In this document: one piece after another, positions 48,026-59,800 of the stretch
Layout: the number at the start of each line of letters is the position of its first letter
Numbering within the stretch: the first letter of the stretch is position 1
Source: Ziziphus jujuba
Lineage: Eukaryota; Streptophyta; Magnoliopsida; Rosales; Rhamnaceae
DNA: 64,000 nt
Direction of reading: 5' to 3'
Assembly (NCBI RefSeq): GCF_031755915.1
Contig: NC_083382.1
Coordinates: 4,278,001 to 4,342,000 of the forward strand
Position numbers and translations under genes: made by a program
The notes under the pieces: model-generated
What the model was told of the DNA's origin: nothing
The model's input: the letters and a program-made list of their open reading frames with translations, nothing else
Databases searched by the model: none

Positions 48026-48285
48026 TAAGATGTACTTATATAGATGTATTTATATATATATATATATAGATATTTTAAATTGCATTTAAAAGATAATATC
48101 AAATTATGATTATATATATATATATATGGTCAATAATAAATGGAATTTTATTATAAAATAATAAAGTTAAAATGTGGTAATAAATAACGAGATTTATTTT
48201 TTTATCAAAAAATTTATGGTAAATAATGCGTTTTTTTTAATATATTACAAAAAATGTTTAAGATGTACTCTTATATATATATATA
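47537..48285. other. AT-rich DNA with long (AT)n runs
   Basis: (AT)n at 47,989-48,021 and several shorter runs near 48,053 and 48,114. No gene seen. Confidence 0.4.
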
Positions 48286-48385
48286 TGTCAGGACCCGTCA
48301 CGTGGCCGATAACCGCCAAAAAACTGGCCAACAGGGAGGACACGGGTCATCGGTGTTGGGCGCCGATCCCAGCGCGTCCATACAT
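48286..48385 (+). mobile_element. LTR-end fragment, about 100 bp
   Basis: It starts TGTCAGGACCCGTCACG, like the end of solo LTR B, but then departs into a different GC-rich sequence (GGCGCCGATCCCAGCGCG). It is probably a truncated LTR of another family. The rest is lost in AT-rich DNA. Confidence 0.45.
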
Positions 48386-48464
48386 TATTGTTAAATCTAA
48401 ATAAAAAGAATAAAAAGAATATCTATACATCTCTTTTTAAATCTAAATTATTGTTAATTAAGTC

Positions 48465-48500
<36 letters not shown>

Positions 48501-49570
48501 TATAATTAAATTGTATTATAAGGATTTAACATAGAAAAATTAATTATTTGCAAAAAATTAAAAAATACATTTGAATTCCATAGATGGAAAATATTATATA
48601 AATATATTTGAATTTGAATTAAATTATATATATACATTTAAATTTAAATTTAAATTTTATAGATAGAAAACATTAAATAGGAAAATATTTTATAATTTGA
48701 ATTTCATAAATAATTTATCTTATAAGGTAAAAATGCTTTTATAGAATAAATAATAATAATAATAATAAATAAATAAATAAATAAATTTCATTATTAGTAT
48801 TTAATATATGAAAATTAATAATTTTCAAGAAATCAAAAAATATATTTGAATTTAAATTCTATCGATAAAAAACATTGAGTTTAAATTAAATTATATAAAT
48901 ATATTAGAATTTGAATATAAATTCCACATATAAAAAAAATGGGATAGAAAAATTTCATAAATGGAAAAAATTAAATAGGTACTAATTTTTTAATTTGAAT
49001 TATATAATTGAATAATATTATATATAACTGTCAAATTTATAGTTATTAACAAATTTTTATAGTATAAATTAAAAAAATTCTAAATATATTTATTAATAAT
49101 AAAACTTTTAAGTAGATTTTCAAATATAATTAATTATTATAAATAATTATTAAAATTTATTTATTATGGTTACACATAACGTGCATCATACGGGAATGAA
49201 TGCTAGTTTTGTTATTATTTTATTTAAACTTTATATGTTTTAAAAATCTACTTAAACTTTATATTTTTAAAAAATCTATCATTAATCTTTTTAAATTTTT
49301 CATATCTAACAAAATAGAGTCAATTTTGACTAATTAATTTTACAATTAAAAGCTAAACGACATTAAAATGACTATTTTATAATTGAATGAATAACATTAT
49401 AAAAGTACAATTTTTATTTTTAAAAAGCTGGTAAAAATTGATAGACTAGTCTTTTTTGATAAATTTAAAAAACTAAGAAAAGATAAATGATTATTTTTCA
49501 AAAACATAGGATTTTAGTGAAATAATGACATAACTAAAGGGGTATAAATGGATCTTAAGTAGTTTGGTTT
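48386..49570. other. Very AT-rich DNA with TAA microsatellite
   Basis: A (TAA)n run lies at about 48,466-48,497 and shorter ones near 48,750-48,784. No gene seen. Confidence 0.4.
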
Positions 49571-49689
49571 GGCTCTCCCCCTTTGCTTAAGACAATGGAT
49601 CTTGGTTCCTTCTTATGTTGGTTTCAAAATTTATTATTCCAGTTGGAATATATATATATATATATATATATAAGTTTGTGGGCTCTGAT

Positions 49690-50115
49690 AGTTGGCTTTG
49701 CCCTGCACAGGGAGTTATTAATTAAGATTAATTGTGATGGTGCTTTTCATCTAAGAACCAAGAAAGAAGCAGCTGGTTTTATTCTTAGAGATTGGCGAGG
49801 TTCTCCTGTGTGTGTTGTCGGTTTGTGCTGTTATGGGGTAGTGATGCCTTAACTATTGAAGGTCGGGCAGTGTTTCATCTTACTGCCAGGCGAATGGGTT
49901 TTAGCTAACCTTCAAGTTGAGATAGATCGTGCAGGGCTGTTTAAAGGATTGGAATCTGGTTTATTAGCTTTTGGCGCATTGGTGCTTTGCTCGATGGCAT
50001 TTTTTATTTTCTGTAATTCTTTGCACTCTTGTTCTTTCCACTAGGTGTCTTGATCTTTAAATCTTTAAATCAGGGCTGTTGATTGGATTGCTAAAAAGGG
50101 GATAGGTGGAAATCT
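49690..50115 (+). pseudogene. RNase H domain fragment of a LINE-type element
   Basis: One frame reads LLIKINCDGAF, then KKEAAGFILRDWRGSP, the start of a plant RVT_3 / RNase H domain with its first catalytic Asp. Later pieces in other frames read LANLQVEID and, at the end, AVDWIAKKG, the usual tail of this domain. At least two frameshifts and stops break it (TAA at 49,850 is one). An (AT)n run lies just upstream. It stops where the duplicated X 3' flank begins (about 50,125), so it probably replaced the X coding part of unit 2. Confidence 0.7.
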
Positions 50116-50124
50116 TCCACTACA

Positions 50125-50340
50125 CACCATGATCATCTTACGCAGAAGGAAATAAATTGTGTACGATGAATTTCCCTTTTTTTTTTTTTTTTTTTTTTTT
50201 TTTGGGCAGTTGTTGTTTCTTTCTAGTAGTTATAAGTCATTTGGTACATCAAACCCATATGGATTTTTAGAGCATGATGATATTTGACATGTAAATATAT
50301 TATTTGGCACACTAATATAATAATGCTATCTTCTCTCCTA
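50125..50340 (+). repeat. Unit 2 copy of the gene X 3' flank
   Basis: CATGATCATCTTACGCAG, GGAAATAAATTGTG, TTTCTTTCTAGTAGTTAT and ATTTGACATGTAAAT match the DNA after X in unit 1 (42,220-42,370) and unit 3 (55,030-55,175). X coding sequence is absent. A 26-nt T tract lies at about 50,177-50,202. Confidence 0.8.
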
Positions 50341-50687
50341 CGGACTTATTATGATATCATATGAGTATTAGATTTTTATGAAAAATGGATATAAAGAAGT
50401 TGGAGTATTAAGATGTACAAAATGTAACACTTAATAAAGAAAAGCTTACTAGATTAACAAAACCAATATTTGAATTGTGTTTTATCAAGTTGTACATAAC
50501 TTCTATTTTGTATGGATTTGTCATAATTTGACTGTTAATTAATTAGAAATCAAAATTTTAATGTTAATTAATTAGCAATCAATTTTTTAATATTTTTTTG
50601 TGTAAAAATCATGGATAGAGTTAATGCACGCAGAATGTGCAATTTTGTATGTAGTTACTAAAATTTATTCAAGTGCATAAAGTAGAT

Positions 50688-50841
50688 GATTGTTGTTATG
50701 GACATATTTTCAGATAACAACCCAAAAACGAAGAGACATATTTTGATCATAGTATAAAGTAAATGATTGTTGTTATGGACATATTTTCATATAACAACCC
50801 AAAAATGAAGAGACATATTTTGATCATAGATGATTATCCAA
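50688..50841. repeat. 77-bp tandem duplication in the unit 2 spacer
   Basis: GATTGTTGTTATGGACAT begins at 50688 and again at 50765, with the following CAACCCAAAAA and AAGAGACATATTTTGATCAT also repeated. Units 1 and 3 carry one copy. Confidence 0.92.
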
Positions 50842-51039
50842 TCACAATCAAAAGTATCACTCAATAGAATAGATTAAAAAAAGTTGTTTTTACAATTATA
50901 AAAAATCTTTATAATATATCATTTTTTATACATTACTATTTAAATATATAAAAAATATAAAATAATTTTATATAATATTTCTAATTTCTAATACCTAAAA
51001 TATGCATATTTCATATAGTTTTAACTAAGCCAAAAGAAT

Positions 51040-51535
51040 ACGTTTTTTTTTTTTCTTTTTTTTTTTCATAAATCGCTTAAAAATCAAACACTACTCTATG
51101 AAAATTTTCCATAATACTTTTGGATGAAACTGATAATTATAAAAATTTCATAACTTTTTTTTTTTTCCAGTTAGAGCACTTTTAAGCAACAGAAAGATAT
51201 ATTCGTTAGAGTTTTCAGTTTAAAATTAATGTTAAGAACATATTTGAAATAATCAATTATATATTTTTGAATATATTTGAGATGTTTATGTTTGAAAACA
51301 TTCAATCGCATATTTCTGAATGCATTTAATACTTCCAAACATATTTAAGATATTTATATTTAAAAATATTTGATCACATACTTCTAAATATATTTAAAAT
51401 GTTCAATTTTATATATCGAATACATTTAAAATATTAAATACTATATTTCTAAATACAAATATATTTTATTAATTAATATCTTTAATAATAATTTTAAATA
51501 AAAATAAAAATATAAATTTATAATGAAACTATATA
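51040..51535 (-). repeat. Dispersed AT-rich repeat, copy 2, inserted in unit 2
   Basis: Reversed, it follows the motif order of 28,821-29,320 (ATTATAAATTTATATTTTTA, then degenerate TTTAAATATATTTAGAAGTA subrepeats, then AGTAGTGTTTGATTTTT). Units 1 and 3 lack it, so it inserted after the block was duplicated. Confidence 0.6.
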
Positions 51536-51826
51536 AAAAAATTTTAATTTGGAATTACAAGCCGAATTTATTAGTCTCGTACACCTGCTTCAATTCTGTT
51601 GAATATCAAACCGACTCGAACACGTGGATCATATGCATTTGCTAAAGAAAATGATGTAAATGGAAATTGGAATGGAAAGCAAATAAAGATGTCCAAAACT
51701 GGAAGTTGAAGAGCAAAATGAAAGAGTTACTTAATGGAAAAGGAAGGCAAAAAGCACACTCCGATCCGAAAGTCCAACTCCTCCAACTAACAGTCGCCAC
51801 CAACTTATATTAAAACCCACTACCAC

Positions 51827-51834
51827 TATATAAA
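51827..51834 (+). promoter_or_regulatory. TATA box of gene Y copy 2
   Basis: TATATAAA lies 87 bp before the start codon, in a promoter region shared with the other Y copies (GTCCAACTCC..CTAACAG, then ATTAAAACC). It predicts a leader of about 55-60 nt containing an 18-nt A tract. Confidence 0.75.
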
Positions 51835-51920
51835 CAAATACCACTTCCCCTATCTTCATACATTTTTCACTACCACCCAAACTTAAAAAAAAAAAAAAAA
51901 AACAAATCTGATCTAAAACA

Positions 51921-52271
51921 ATGGCGTTTCATGGCCACCACCACCATCATCCTCCACCGCCACCGCCACCGGACCCCTTAGGACCACCACCTCCGGACCC
52001 TTTAGCACCACCGCCACCTCATCACCACCATCCTCCTCCTCCTGGCCCGCCGTCACCACCGCCACCTCATCACCACCATCCTCCTCCTCCTGGGCCACCG
52101 TCACCACCGCCACCCCATCACCACCATCCTCCTCCTCCTGGCCAGCCGTCGCCACCACCTCCGTTTGACGCACCGCCGCCTCCTGGTCCGCCGGGACCCC
52201 CGCCTCCGCCGTTCTTTGATCCTCACGAACCACCTCCACCTAACGGGCCTCCCCCTCCTCCACCTTACTAG
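51921..52271 (+). CDS. Gene Y copy 2: 116-aa His/Pro-rich protein
   Basis: It starts at the first ATG after the TATA box: MAFHGHHHHHPPPPPPPDP. About two thirds of the residues are Pro and there are four His clusters of 4-5. A 16-residue unit (PPPPHHHHPPPPGPPS) occurs three times, coded by a 48-bp tandem repeat from about 52,009 to 52,152. The end reads FFDPHEPPPPNGPPPPPPY. There is no signal peptide, no membrane helix and no Ser-Pro4 extensin pattern, so it is probably not a secreted cell-wall extensin. I know of no named family. The frame, start, TATA box and C-terminal PPPPPPY are kept in copy 3 (55907), which supports a real gene. His clusters might bind metal ions; that is speculation. 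Confidence 0.75.
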   Translation: MAFHGHHHHHPPPPPPPDPLGPPPPDPLAPPPPHHHHPPPPGPPSPPPPHHHHPPPPGPPSPPPPHHHHPPPPGQPSPPPPFDAPPPPGPPGPPPPPFFDPHEPPPPNGPPPPPPY

Positions 52272-54344
52272 TCAGTAGTTACATGAGCACTAATAAACCC
52301 GGTTTAAGGTGGGTTTGGATTTACGCCACGTCGTTCTGTTTAGGGAGCTATATATGTAAGTGTCTGTTAGTATCCGTTCGGTATGCCGAATTGTAACAGT
52401 CTGCATTGTATTAGTGGTGTTGTATTGTATTATTTGTGCTGCATTAAGCTGTACTGTTTTATAATTGTATGGTGTTTGATGCACATTGTATTGTATTACT
52501 TTTAAAAAAAAAAAAATTAAACAAAACTAAATAAATTGATACTATTTTATTTATGTAGGATTTTAACCTTTATTTTTTATCCATTCTTTTAAAAATAATA
52601 CAAAAATGTATTGATCAATTGGACGTCTAAATGCAATATTCGATACATAAATCAATCAAAACATCTTAAAAAAAAAATCATTAAAACATTAAATAAAAAG
52701 GCTACATATATAATGGAATGGAAATTCATGATAAATAATTTTTGCAAAGTTACATTAACCAATTCTTTAACTCCAATAAAACATCTTAAAACCCAAAAAA
52801 AAAAAAAAAGTTGTTCATGTTGGAAATTTCATCCTTTTGCACTGATGCAAAGTAAGCATTAAATAAAACCATTTAGGATTTAGAGAACGTGAATGTGATG
52901 AACAAAGGAATGCCTTTCTCAATTAATACCTTGTCTCCAAACCTACTTTTCCCGAAATAATGGAACAAAAAGCAAAAGAAAATAATCAACTAAGGACCTT
53001 CGTAATTAATCCCTAGGTTATCGAAGCAAATAAAGCCAAACTTTTACACCCTACTAAATGAAAATAAACGATTTGAAAAACCATTTCATCCCTTAACGCA
53101 CACAGAAACAATCATGCCAATATCAAATCACCTGGAGATGAATTGGAATAGGGCAATCACAGCCAAACAATGATAAAATATATATCCCGGCATGTTTGAT
53201 TTTATTTAATCCAATAAACTCATTGCATGATCCACCAGCCGAGAAAACACAGAAGAGGGGATAACACAACGGAAAAGAAAAAATAAAAATAAATAAATAA
53301 AAGAAGCCAGCTTCTCATGTAGGGTCAGAGCTCCCCAAAAAATAAATAAATAAATAATAAATAATGAAGGAAGAGAGAAGAGAGGGGGGTTGTCCCGGAG
53401 CACGGAATGCGATTCAGGGGAGCCGTATTGTAAATAGGGTCAAATTATGGGTTAATGTAAATATTTAATAACTTAAAATAGTCATTCGTAGGATTTAGAA
53501 TAATTTTGACTTTTAAAAAAAAAAATTACATGATTTGTTTTTCTTACAGCATGAGTTCTATTTTTTTATTATTAAAATACAAGAAACAATGTTTTTTTTT
53601 TTTTTTTTGGGTCATACAAATAACAATCTTAGAGAATTTTTTTTATTTACCGAAATTCCCTCGAAAGTATTTTAAAATTATAAAAAAGTACACTAATTAA
53701 TGAAAAGAAGTCATTAAGTAATAAGTTAGAAAACAAAATAAAATGAAATAGCGAGTTTGAACAAGTACTAACCAGATTAAATATTAAGTGATAAATTAAA
53801 AAGAGGAATATTTAGCACTTAATCGATAAATATACTAAATATACCTAAATTAATAGTTTTATAATTTTAATAATATCTTTATATATTTATATATATATAT
53901 ATATATTAATAAATAAAGTTTAAAATTTTGAATAATAAATGCCTGCATAAAATAAGATAAGGCAATAAGATAATACTTAATTAGTTTTTTTTTTTCTAAG
54001 AGATAATGTCTTAATTAAGGGGGCCAAATATTTAATTACAGATCATCTTTCTTAAAAATACCATATCTATTTTGTGAAAGAGTAGTCTTTTTGCAATGTA
54101 AAAAAAATCTATATACGATCTCACAGACATATAACGTATCAAATTATCCATCCAATTTTCCATTTTTTTCCTTAATATTTTCTTTTTTCTTTAAAAAAAG
54201 AGAAAGAAAAAAAGCATCCATCCATTGTCCAAAAAAAAAAAAAAAAAAAAAAATGAGTAACCAGCACTCTGGCAATATATTGGACATTGCCATCGAATCT
54301 TCAGCGGGATTTCAGTGATTCTCTGATGCCACTCTTTCTTTTTT

Positions 54345-54396
<52 letters not shown>

Positions 54397-54941
54397 GTAA
54401 AGTTTTACAGTTTTTGTAGTTTTTTCAAAAAAAAAATTCCAGCAATCTGATAAAGGCAGCTGACATCAGTACCAGAAGAAGAAGAAAAAATCTCAGAATC
54501 AAATAGCTTATTTGCCTTTCCTGAAACTTTTCCATATTGTTAATCCTAAATAATCAGTTTGCTCTTTGTATACCATTTTTGTTCTAATAATTACTTTTTA
54601 ATTTGTTCTTAAACGAAAGTATGGGAGACAGAGAATGTCCCACTTCAGGTCCAATATTATCATCTAAGATAGTGATTGGAAAAGAAAAATTGATAACCAT
54701 AACGTTAGGAAGTTTCAAAGCTTTCAACATGGTGGTTTATTTTAAAAATTAAAAAAAAAAACAAGGATATTATAATAATATAAATTTTTAGAAACTGTGT
54801 AAAGTTTTATTGTATTCCAACTAAAAATCTTTTTATAAAAAAAAACAAAGAAGATGAAAAAAGACTGGGGACTATTGCCACCCCATGCTGTAATGTGCCC
54901 ACCGGCAGAGAGATGACAAAGATTCTGGCTGGGTACCAGCT
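52272..54941. other. Y copy 2 3' flank, then AT-rich DNA
   Basis: The first 100 bp (GTCAGTAG.., then GTCGTTCT) match the Y 3' flanks of units 1 and 3. After about 52,400 the unit 2 similarity ends. The rest is AT-rich, with (AT)n near 54,352-54,386 and long A and T tracts. No gene was recognised. Confidence 0.4.
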
Positions 54942-54998
54942 GGGCCTCCTCCACCCCATAAGCTTCACCCTCACCCTCGGCCACCACCTTATCAATGA
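54942..54998 (+). pseudogene. Relic of gene X in unit 3 (C-terminal part only)
   Basis: The frame reads GPPPPHKLHPHPRPPPYQ to TGA 54996-54998 and matches the end of X in unit 1 including the part after its TAG. Upstream the proline-coding part is missing; in-frame sequence there reads DDKDSGWVPA after a stop. The following flank (CTCTTTATGTACATAAAAC..) also matches unit 1. Confidence 0.7.
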
Positions 54999-55004
54999 TA
55001 GAGA

Positions 55005-55735
55005 TATACCTCTTTATGTACATAAAACTAATATTATCTTATGCAGAAGGAAATAAATTATGTGCTATCAAATTTTTTATTTTATCTTTCTATTAATTTC
55101 CTAGAGCAAGTCATTTGGTACATCAAACCCATATGTACTTTTAGAGCATGTTGATATTTGACATGTAAATTAATTATTAGGCAAACTAATATATTAATGC
55201 TATTTTGTCCCCTACAAATTTTGTGCTTATTGATGATATCATATGAAAGCATTTGATTTTTATGGATAATGGATGATAAAATTGGAATATTGAGATATAG
55301 AAGGTGAATGCACTCAAAATGTGCAATTTTTAAAATACTAATACGGTATGCAGTTTCTAAAATTTATTTTGAGTGTATAAAGTAAAAGATTCCGACGGAT
55401 ATATCTTAGACAAGAACCCAAAAGAGAGATTATTTTGGATATAAAGCCCAAATAGATAATCCAATTCCAATCGAAATCAAATTATCAATAATTATATAAA
55501 AAAAAGAAAAAAAAAGGGGGAATTCTGTTGAATATCAATCTGCGTGGATCACATGCATTTGAGAAAGAAAATGACGTGATCGGAAATTGAAATAAATAAG
55601 CAAATAATATGTCCAAAAGTGTAAAACTTTAAGAGCAAAATGAAAAGAGTTTCTTAATGGAAAAGGAAGAGAAAAACAGGTTGTGATCCAAAGGTCCAAC
55701 TCCAACTAACAGTCTCTCTCAGAAATTAAAACCTT

Positions 55736-55773
<38 letters not shown>

Positions 55774-55828
55774 GATACACACCATCTAGAAATTTCCATT
55801 TCCATCTTTCCTCAAAAACCCACCGCCA
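55005..55828. repeat. Unit 3 spacer between X relic and gene Y copy 3
   Basis: It matches the unit 1 and 2 spacers (CAAGTCATTTGGTACATCAA, ATTTGACATGTAAATTAAT, GCAAACTAAT, TTCTTAATGGAAAAGGAAG). It is the shortest spacer and lacks the insertions of units 1 and 2. A (CA)n-(TA)n microsatellite lies at about 55,737-55,772. Confidence 0.8.
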
Positions 55829-55834
55829 TATAAA
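55829..55834 (+). promoter_or_regulatory. TATA box of gene Y copy 3
   Basis: TATAAA in the context GCCATATAAACAAATCC lies 78 bp before the ATG and lines up with the TATA boxes of the other two Y copies. Confidence 0.7.
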
Positions 55835-55906
55835 CAAATCCTACTTTTCCTCATCTTCATCATCTCTTCTCCATCCCACTTCCACTTGAAAAACCACCCT
55901 AAAACG

Positions 55907-56218
55907 ATGGCGTATAATAGGCACCACCATCACCCCCATCATCCTCCTCCACCACCGCCCCCGGACCCTTTCGCACCGCCACCGCCGCCACCGCCTCCAG
56001 GCCCACCACCGCCACCGCCACCTCATCACTACCATCATCATCCTCCTCCTCCTGGCCCCCCTCCACCACCACCTCCGTTCTACGCGCCTCCACCTCCAGG
56101 TCCGCCGGGACCTCCTCCACCGCCGCCTCCCGGTCCGCCGGGACCTCCGCCGCCGTTCTACGATCCCTACAGACCACCTCCACCTAACTGGCCTCCCCCT
56201 CCTCCTCCACCTTACTAG
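55907..56218 (+). CDS. Gene Y copy 3: 103-aa His/Pro-rich protein
   Basis: The ATG at 55907 is chosen because it aligns with the ATG of copy 2 (AACGATGGCGT against ACAATGGCGT); an upstream in-frame TTG is not needed. The protein begins MAYNRHHHHPHHPPPPPPP, has an HHYHHH cluster, two FY pairs (PPFYAPPPPGPPG and PPFYDPYRPP), and ends NWPPPPPPPY. It has no signal peptide or membrane helix. Compared with copy 2 it has one central His cluster instead of three, so the 48-bp coding repeat expanded in copy 2 or contracted here. It converges on the MATE gene, with about 670 bp between the stops. Function unknown. Confidence 0.75.
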   Translation: MAYNRHHHHPHHPPPPPPPDPFAPPPPPPPPGPPPPPPPHHYHHHPPPPGPPPPPPPFYAPPPPGPPGPPPPPPPGPPGPPPPFYDPYRPPPPNWPPPPPPPY

Positions 56219-56884
56219 TCAGTCCAAGTCACATGTGCACCAACAAACCCCGTTTATGCCTTTTATTGGGTTTGGTTCATGCGACGCCGTTTTAGTCAGC
56301 CTTATGTATATGTAAGTGTAATTTCCCGCATGAGAGATGTTGTACTTCTGCTTTTGCTATTCAGTGCTGCTATATATCGTTATGTTAAAAAGAGGGAATT
56401 ATTTGGGTGTATTAACATTTTATAATTTCGGATTTTATTTTAATCGTTATGCTATTTTTATTATTGCCTTTCTTTTTAGGTCTGTAGTTGGCAGCAATGG
56501 AATTACATTTGAAGTTTGTTGCGTTGTATTTTCTTTTTCATGTATTTTTTTTTTTTTGGGTTATTTTTTTGGAAAAAAAAAAAATGTGCCGAATTATATG
56601 ATTATTAAGGTATTCAACCAAACGAAAAAGTAACGAGAACAAAATTCACAGCTATTTTCATTCATTGGAATCCCCTATCACATTAAATAGATATGTAGGG
56701 GGGTGGAAATTAAGGAACAACATTCAATTAGGAAAATAACTATTAGACGAATAAATATATATAGTGGAAAAATTAAGACATAATTTATACACATTGCAAA
56801 ACTTGCACCTAGCTAGATATATAGCCAAGTAACTGATTAATTTATTAGTTCTCACAATCTTATTTATTTTCCGAGCTTGCATAG
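56219..56884. other. Intergenic DNA between convergent Y copy 3 and MATE gene
   Basis: It should hold the 3' UTRs of both genes. About 300 bp of it are shared with unit 1 (45,950-46,190). No other gene seen. Confidence 0.5.
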
Positions 56885-59800
56885 TTATGGCAGTGCCTTA
56901 AAGTCAGCTGGGAGTGTCTCCTGAAATATTCTCTCCCTGGCTTTGTCCGCCTGCATTATTATTCACATAAAAACAACAATATATAAGTAAACATTTCTAA
57001 TATCCATATATATATATATATATATAGCATGAAGTTATATGTTAGAAACCAAATGCTAAAATATGAACCTGTTTTTGCCAATTTGTGAAAAAGGTGATAA
57101 GCGAGAGCACTATAGCTTGCAAAACAGAGCCTGTCAATACTCCAAACCAAAGTCCTTTCCCTCTTAAATGAAAAACAAAAGCCAACAAGGTAGATAATGG
57201 AACTCCAACACCATAATATGCTCCAAGATTCACATAAGCCGCTATGTCCTGCCACCCGCTTCCTCTAACAATCCCTGAATCATCCATGCAATTAAACCAT
57301 CAAATTTAATTTGATTTGTTCTAAGATGAGAAAGTTGTCTCTTAGTGTCCGTTTGATATGCTAGACTCTACTGGATTAGACTGAAAGTCTAGTATCCCAA
57401 ATGGTACCCTCCCTTTTTAAGTAATTAGCGCTAAAGGGTTACTAACCAGAAAGTACTGCTAATAAGCTGTCAGAAGTAATTGAGAGACAAAGCAGAGGGA
57501 CCATTTCTGCTACATAATCTACAACTTCTTTCTCATTGCTAAAACCATATCCCAGAACATATCTACAGCAGTAGAGAATGGTGCTCACAACAGCAGCCTC
57601 CCCAACTGCAACAATCATCACCACAATCATAGCCACTTGAGCTCCCTTTGAATTCCCTGCTCCCAATTCATTCGAAACCCGGGTGCTACAAAAATGAGAG
57701 AGATTTTAGTTCTTCTAATGTAAACATACTTCATGGAGAGACAGAATTTTTGTGCGCGTGTGTCTACAAAATTGCATTTGTTTAAGATGTAGATTTAGAG
57801 CTAACCTTGCAGCAGCACCAATTCCATAAGGAATGTAGAAATGCAATGTAGTGGTGTTAAGGCTGCACATAAAAAAGTTACGAGATCAGTGAGAAATTTT
57901 GATGAGTTAATTTGATCTCCTTGGATTGCTTTAATCTTGATTGGAAAAAAAGCATACCATACGGAAAGAACTGAAGTTTCAAGTTCTGCATTTGGTAGAA
58001 ACCCAGAAAGCAATACGAGCAGCTCAAATGATGCCCATTCAAGACTACATGATCATCAGAACATATCATTGTTAGTGACAAGTATTACGTATCATGAGAA
58101 AACAACTTTAAAAATACCAATTTCGTTCCAATATATTCAAACGAAAAACTTACCAAACCATGACAGCAGATGGGATTGCAAAGCGGACAAACTCCCCAAC
58201 GTGTCTAAGGGCGTCCATAGTAACGTGGACACGGGTTTTCTCACAAGCTGAAGAATACTTGACATAAAGTCCAAGTCCAACAACACTCACCCAATACGAG
58301 ATGCCAATCGATAATGCTGCTCCAGTAATTCCTAAACCCAACTTAAAAACCATAACCCAACAAAGAGGAACATGCAAAACTAAGACTGCACAGGAAGTGG
58401 CAACCATAGGAAAAATCAAGCTCTGAGATTGGAAGTATCGAACCAGAGACTGAAGAATGGCGTAGCCAAATAGTGCAGGGATGAGGAAAATGCAATATTT
58501 TCCACCAATATGTGAGATTGAAGGGTCTTGGCCAAACAATACAAGAATTTTCTCCATGAAAATCCAAAGCAGAGAGACAGGTAGACAAACAAAAAGAAGA
58601 GTGATGATTGAACAGAAAGTGTAGTTTCCTAGCTTATCATATTGTTCAGCTCCAAATGTTTGCCCACATAAAGTTTCCAATGCACCAGCCATTCCTAACT
58701 GCATGAGAATCACAATCAGTCAATAATTTATACAGTACATGGAGAAATAATCAGAATACTTGGAAAATGCAATGTTCATACTTATTTTACACCTTCCATA
58801 AACAATTTTTTTTGGCTTCAAAAACCAAAAAACACGTTTAGCTAAGAAATATTTGGGAGAATTCTTATTGTTATAGCATTTATGGGTCTAAAACTTTTGT
58901 TTTAAGCTTAGCAAAATGTCTAATTCATTTTCTTCTTTAAAAAATCTTGTTTTTCATTTTCTTCATTAAAAAATCTAGTTTTTGAACTAGGCCAAACAGA
59001 AACAACAAAATAATAACATTTTGGGCTGGGCAAAAGCAATCTTCAGTCTGATTTCCTACAACAGAATACCATCATCCTTTGACAACTCAACAGTTCAGTC
59101 GATTTCTTAAAAGAAAATTAATCTAAAATAACAAGCAGTATATCCTACTAAAACTACTCATTTTCATATACATATATACATCATGGTATATTATTTTAAC
59201 ACCTTTAGTTTTGGCGTTTATTGCGTAATTATTTTGTATATTCATAAACTACATGAAAACCTATTAAATTTTCATTTTTCCTCTAATTTCACCTTTTCGT
59301 ATTTTATCGTTTATTTTTCTGAAATTTTATAAATTGAATACATAAAAATACGAAAATGTACTTTATAGCTTGGCATTGCAAAATTGTAATTAAACACCAG
59401 CAAGAAGAATGGGTCAAAATCGCAATTCTTTTTTTTTTTTTTTTTAAAGGAAAAAAAAAGATATTAACAGTTGCAATATTGACCACACACGTATTACTAA
59501 GCATTTAAAACACCGATAATGAATTGTGGACATAGAGGGGACAACTTGATAATGGTGTACTTTGGCACTGTAGAAGGAATTGTGTGGTACTGAGTTTTGG
59601 ACTGTCTTTATTTATTTATTTTATATATATATACATATATATTCCCATTTACGTGGCATTTGAGATAAAGACCCAGCTTTGTTTTCTTCTGGTCAGCCTT
59701 ATAAGGCCAAGAAAAACAAAAACCCTACTTTGATGCGACTTCAATGAATGTTGGGATCCAAAATGGTAATTATCTACACGCTTAAAAAAGAAAAAATAAA

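Noticed and set aside
51913..52239. 108-codon minus-strand frame opposite Y copy 2
   Set aside because: A shadow of the proline codons; the same happens opposite copy 3 (55,899-56,183).
54742..55023. 93-codon minus-strand frame (VVAEGEGEAYGVEEAQ..)
   Set aside because: It is the reverse complement of the gene X relic.
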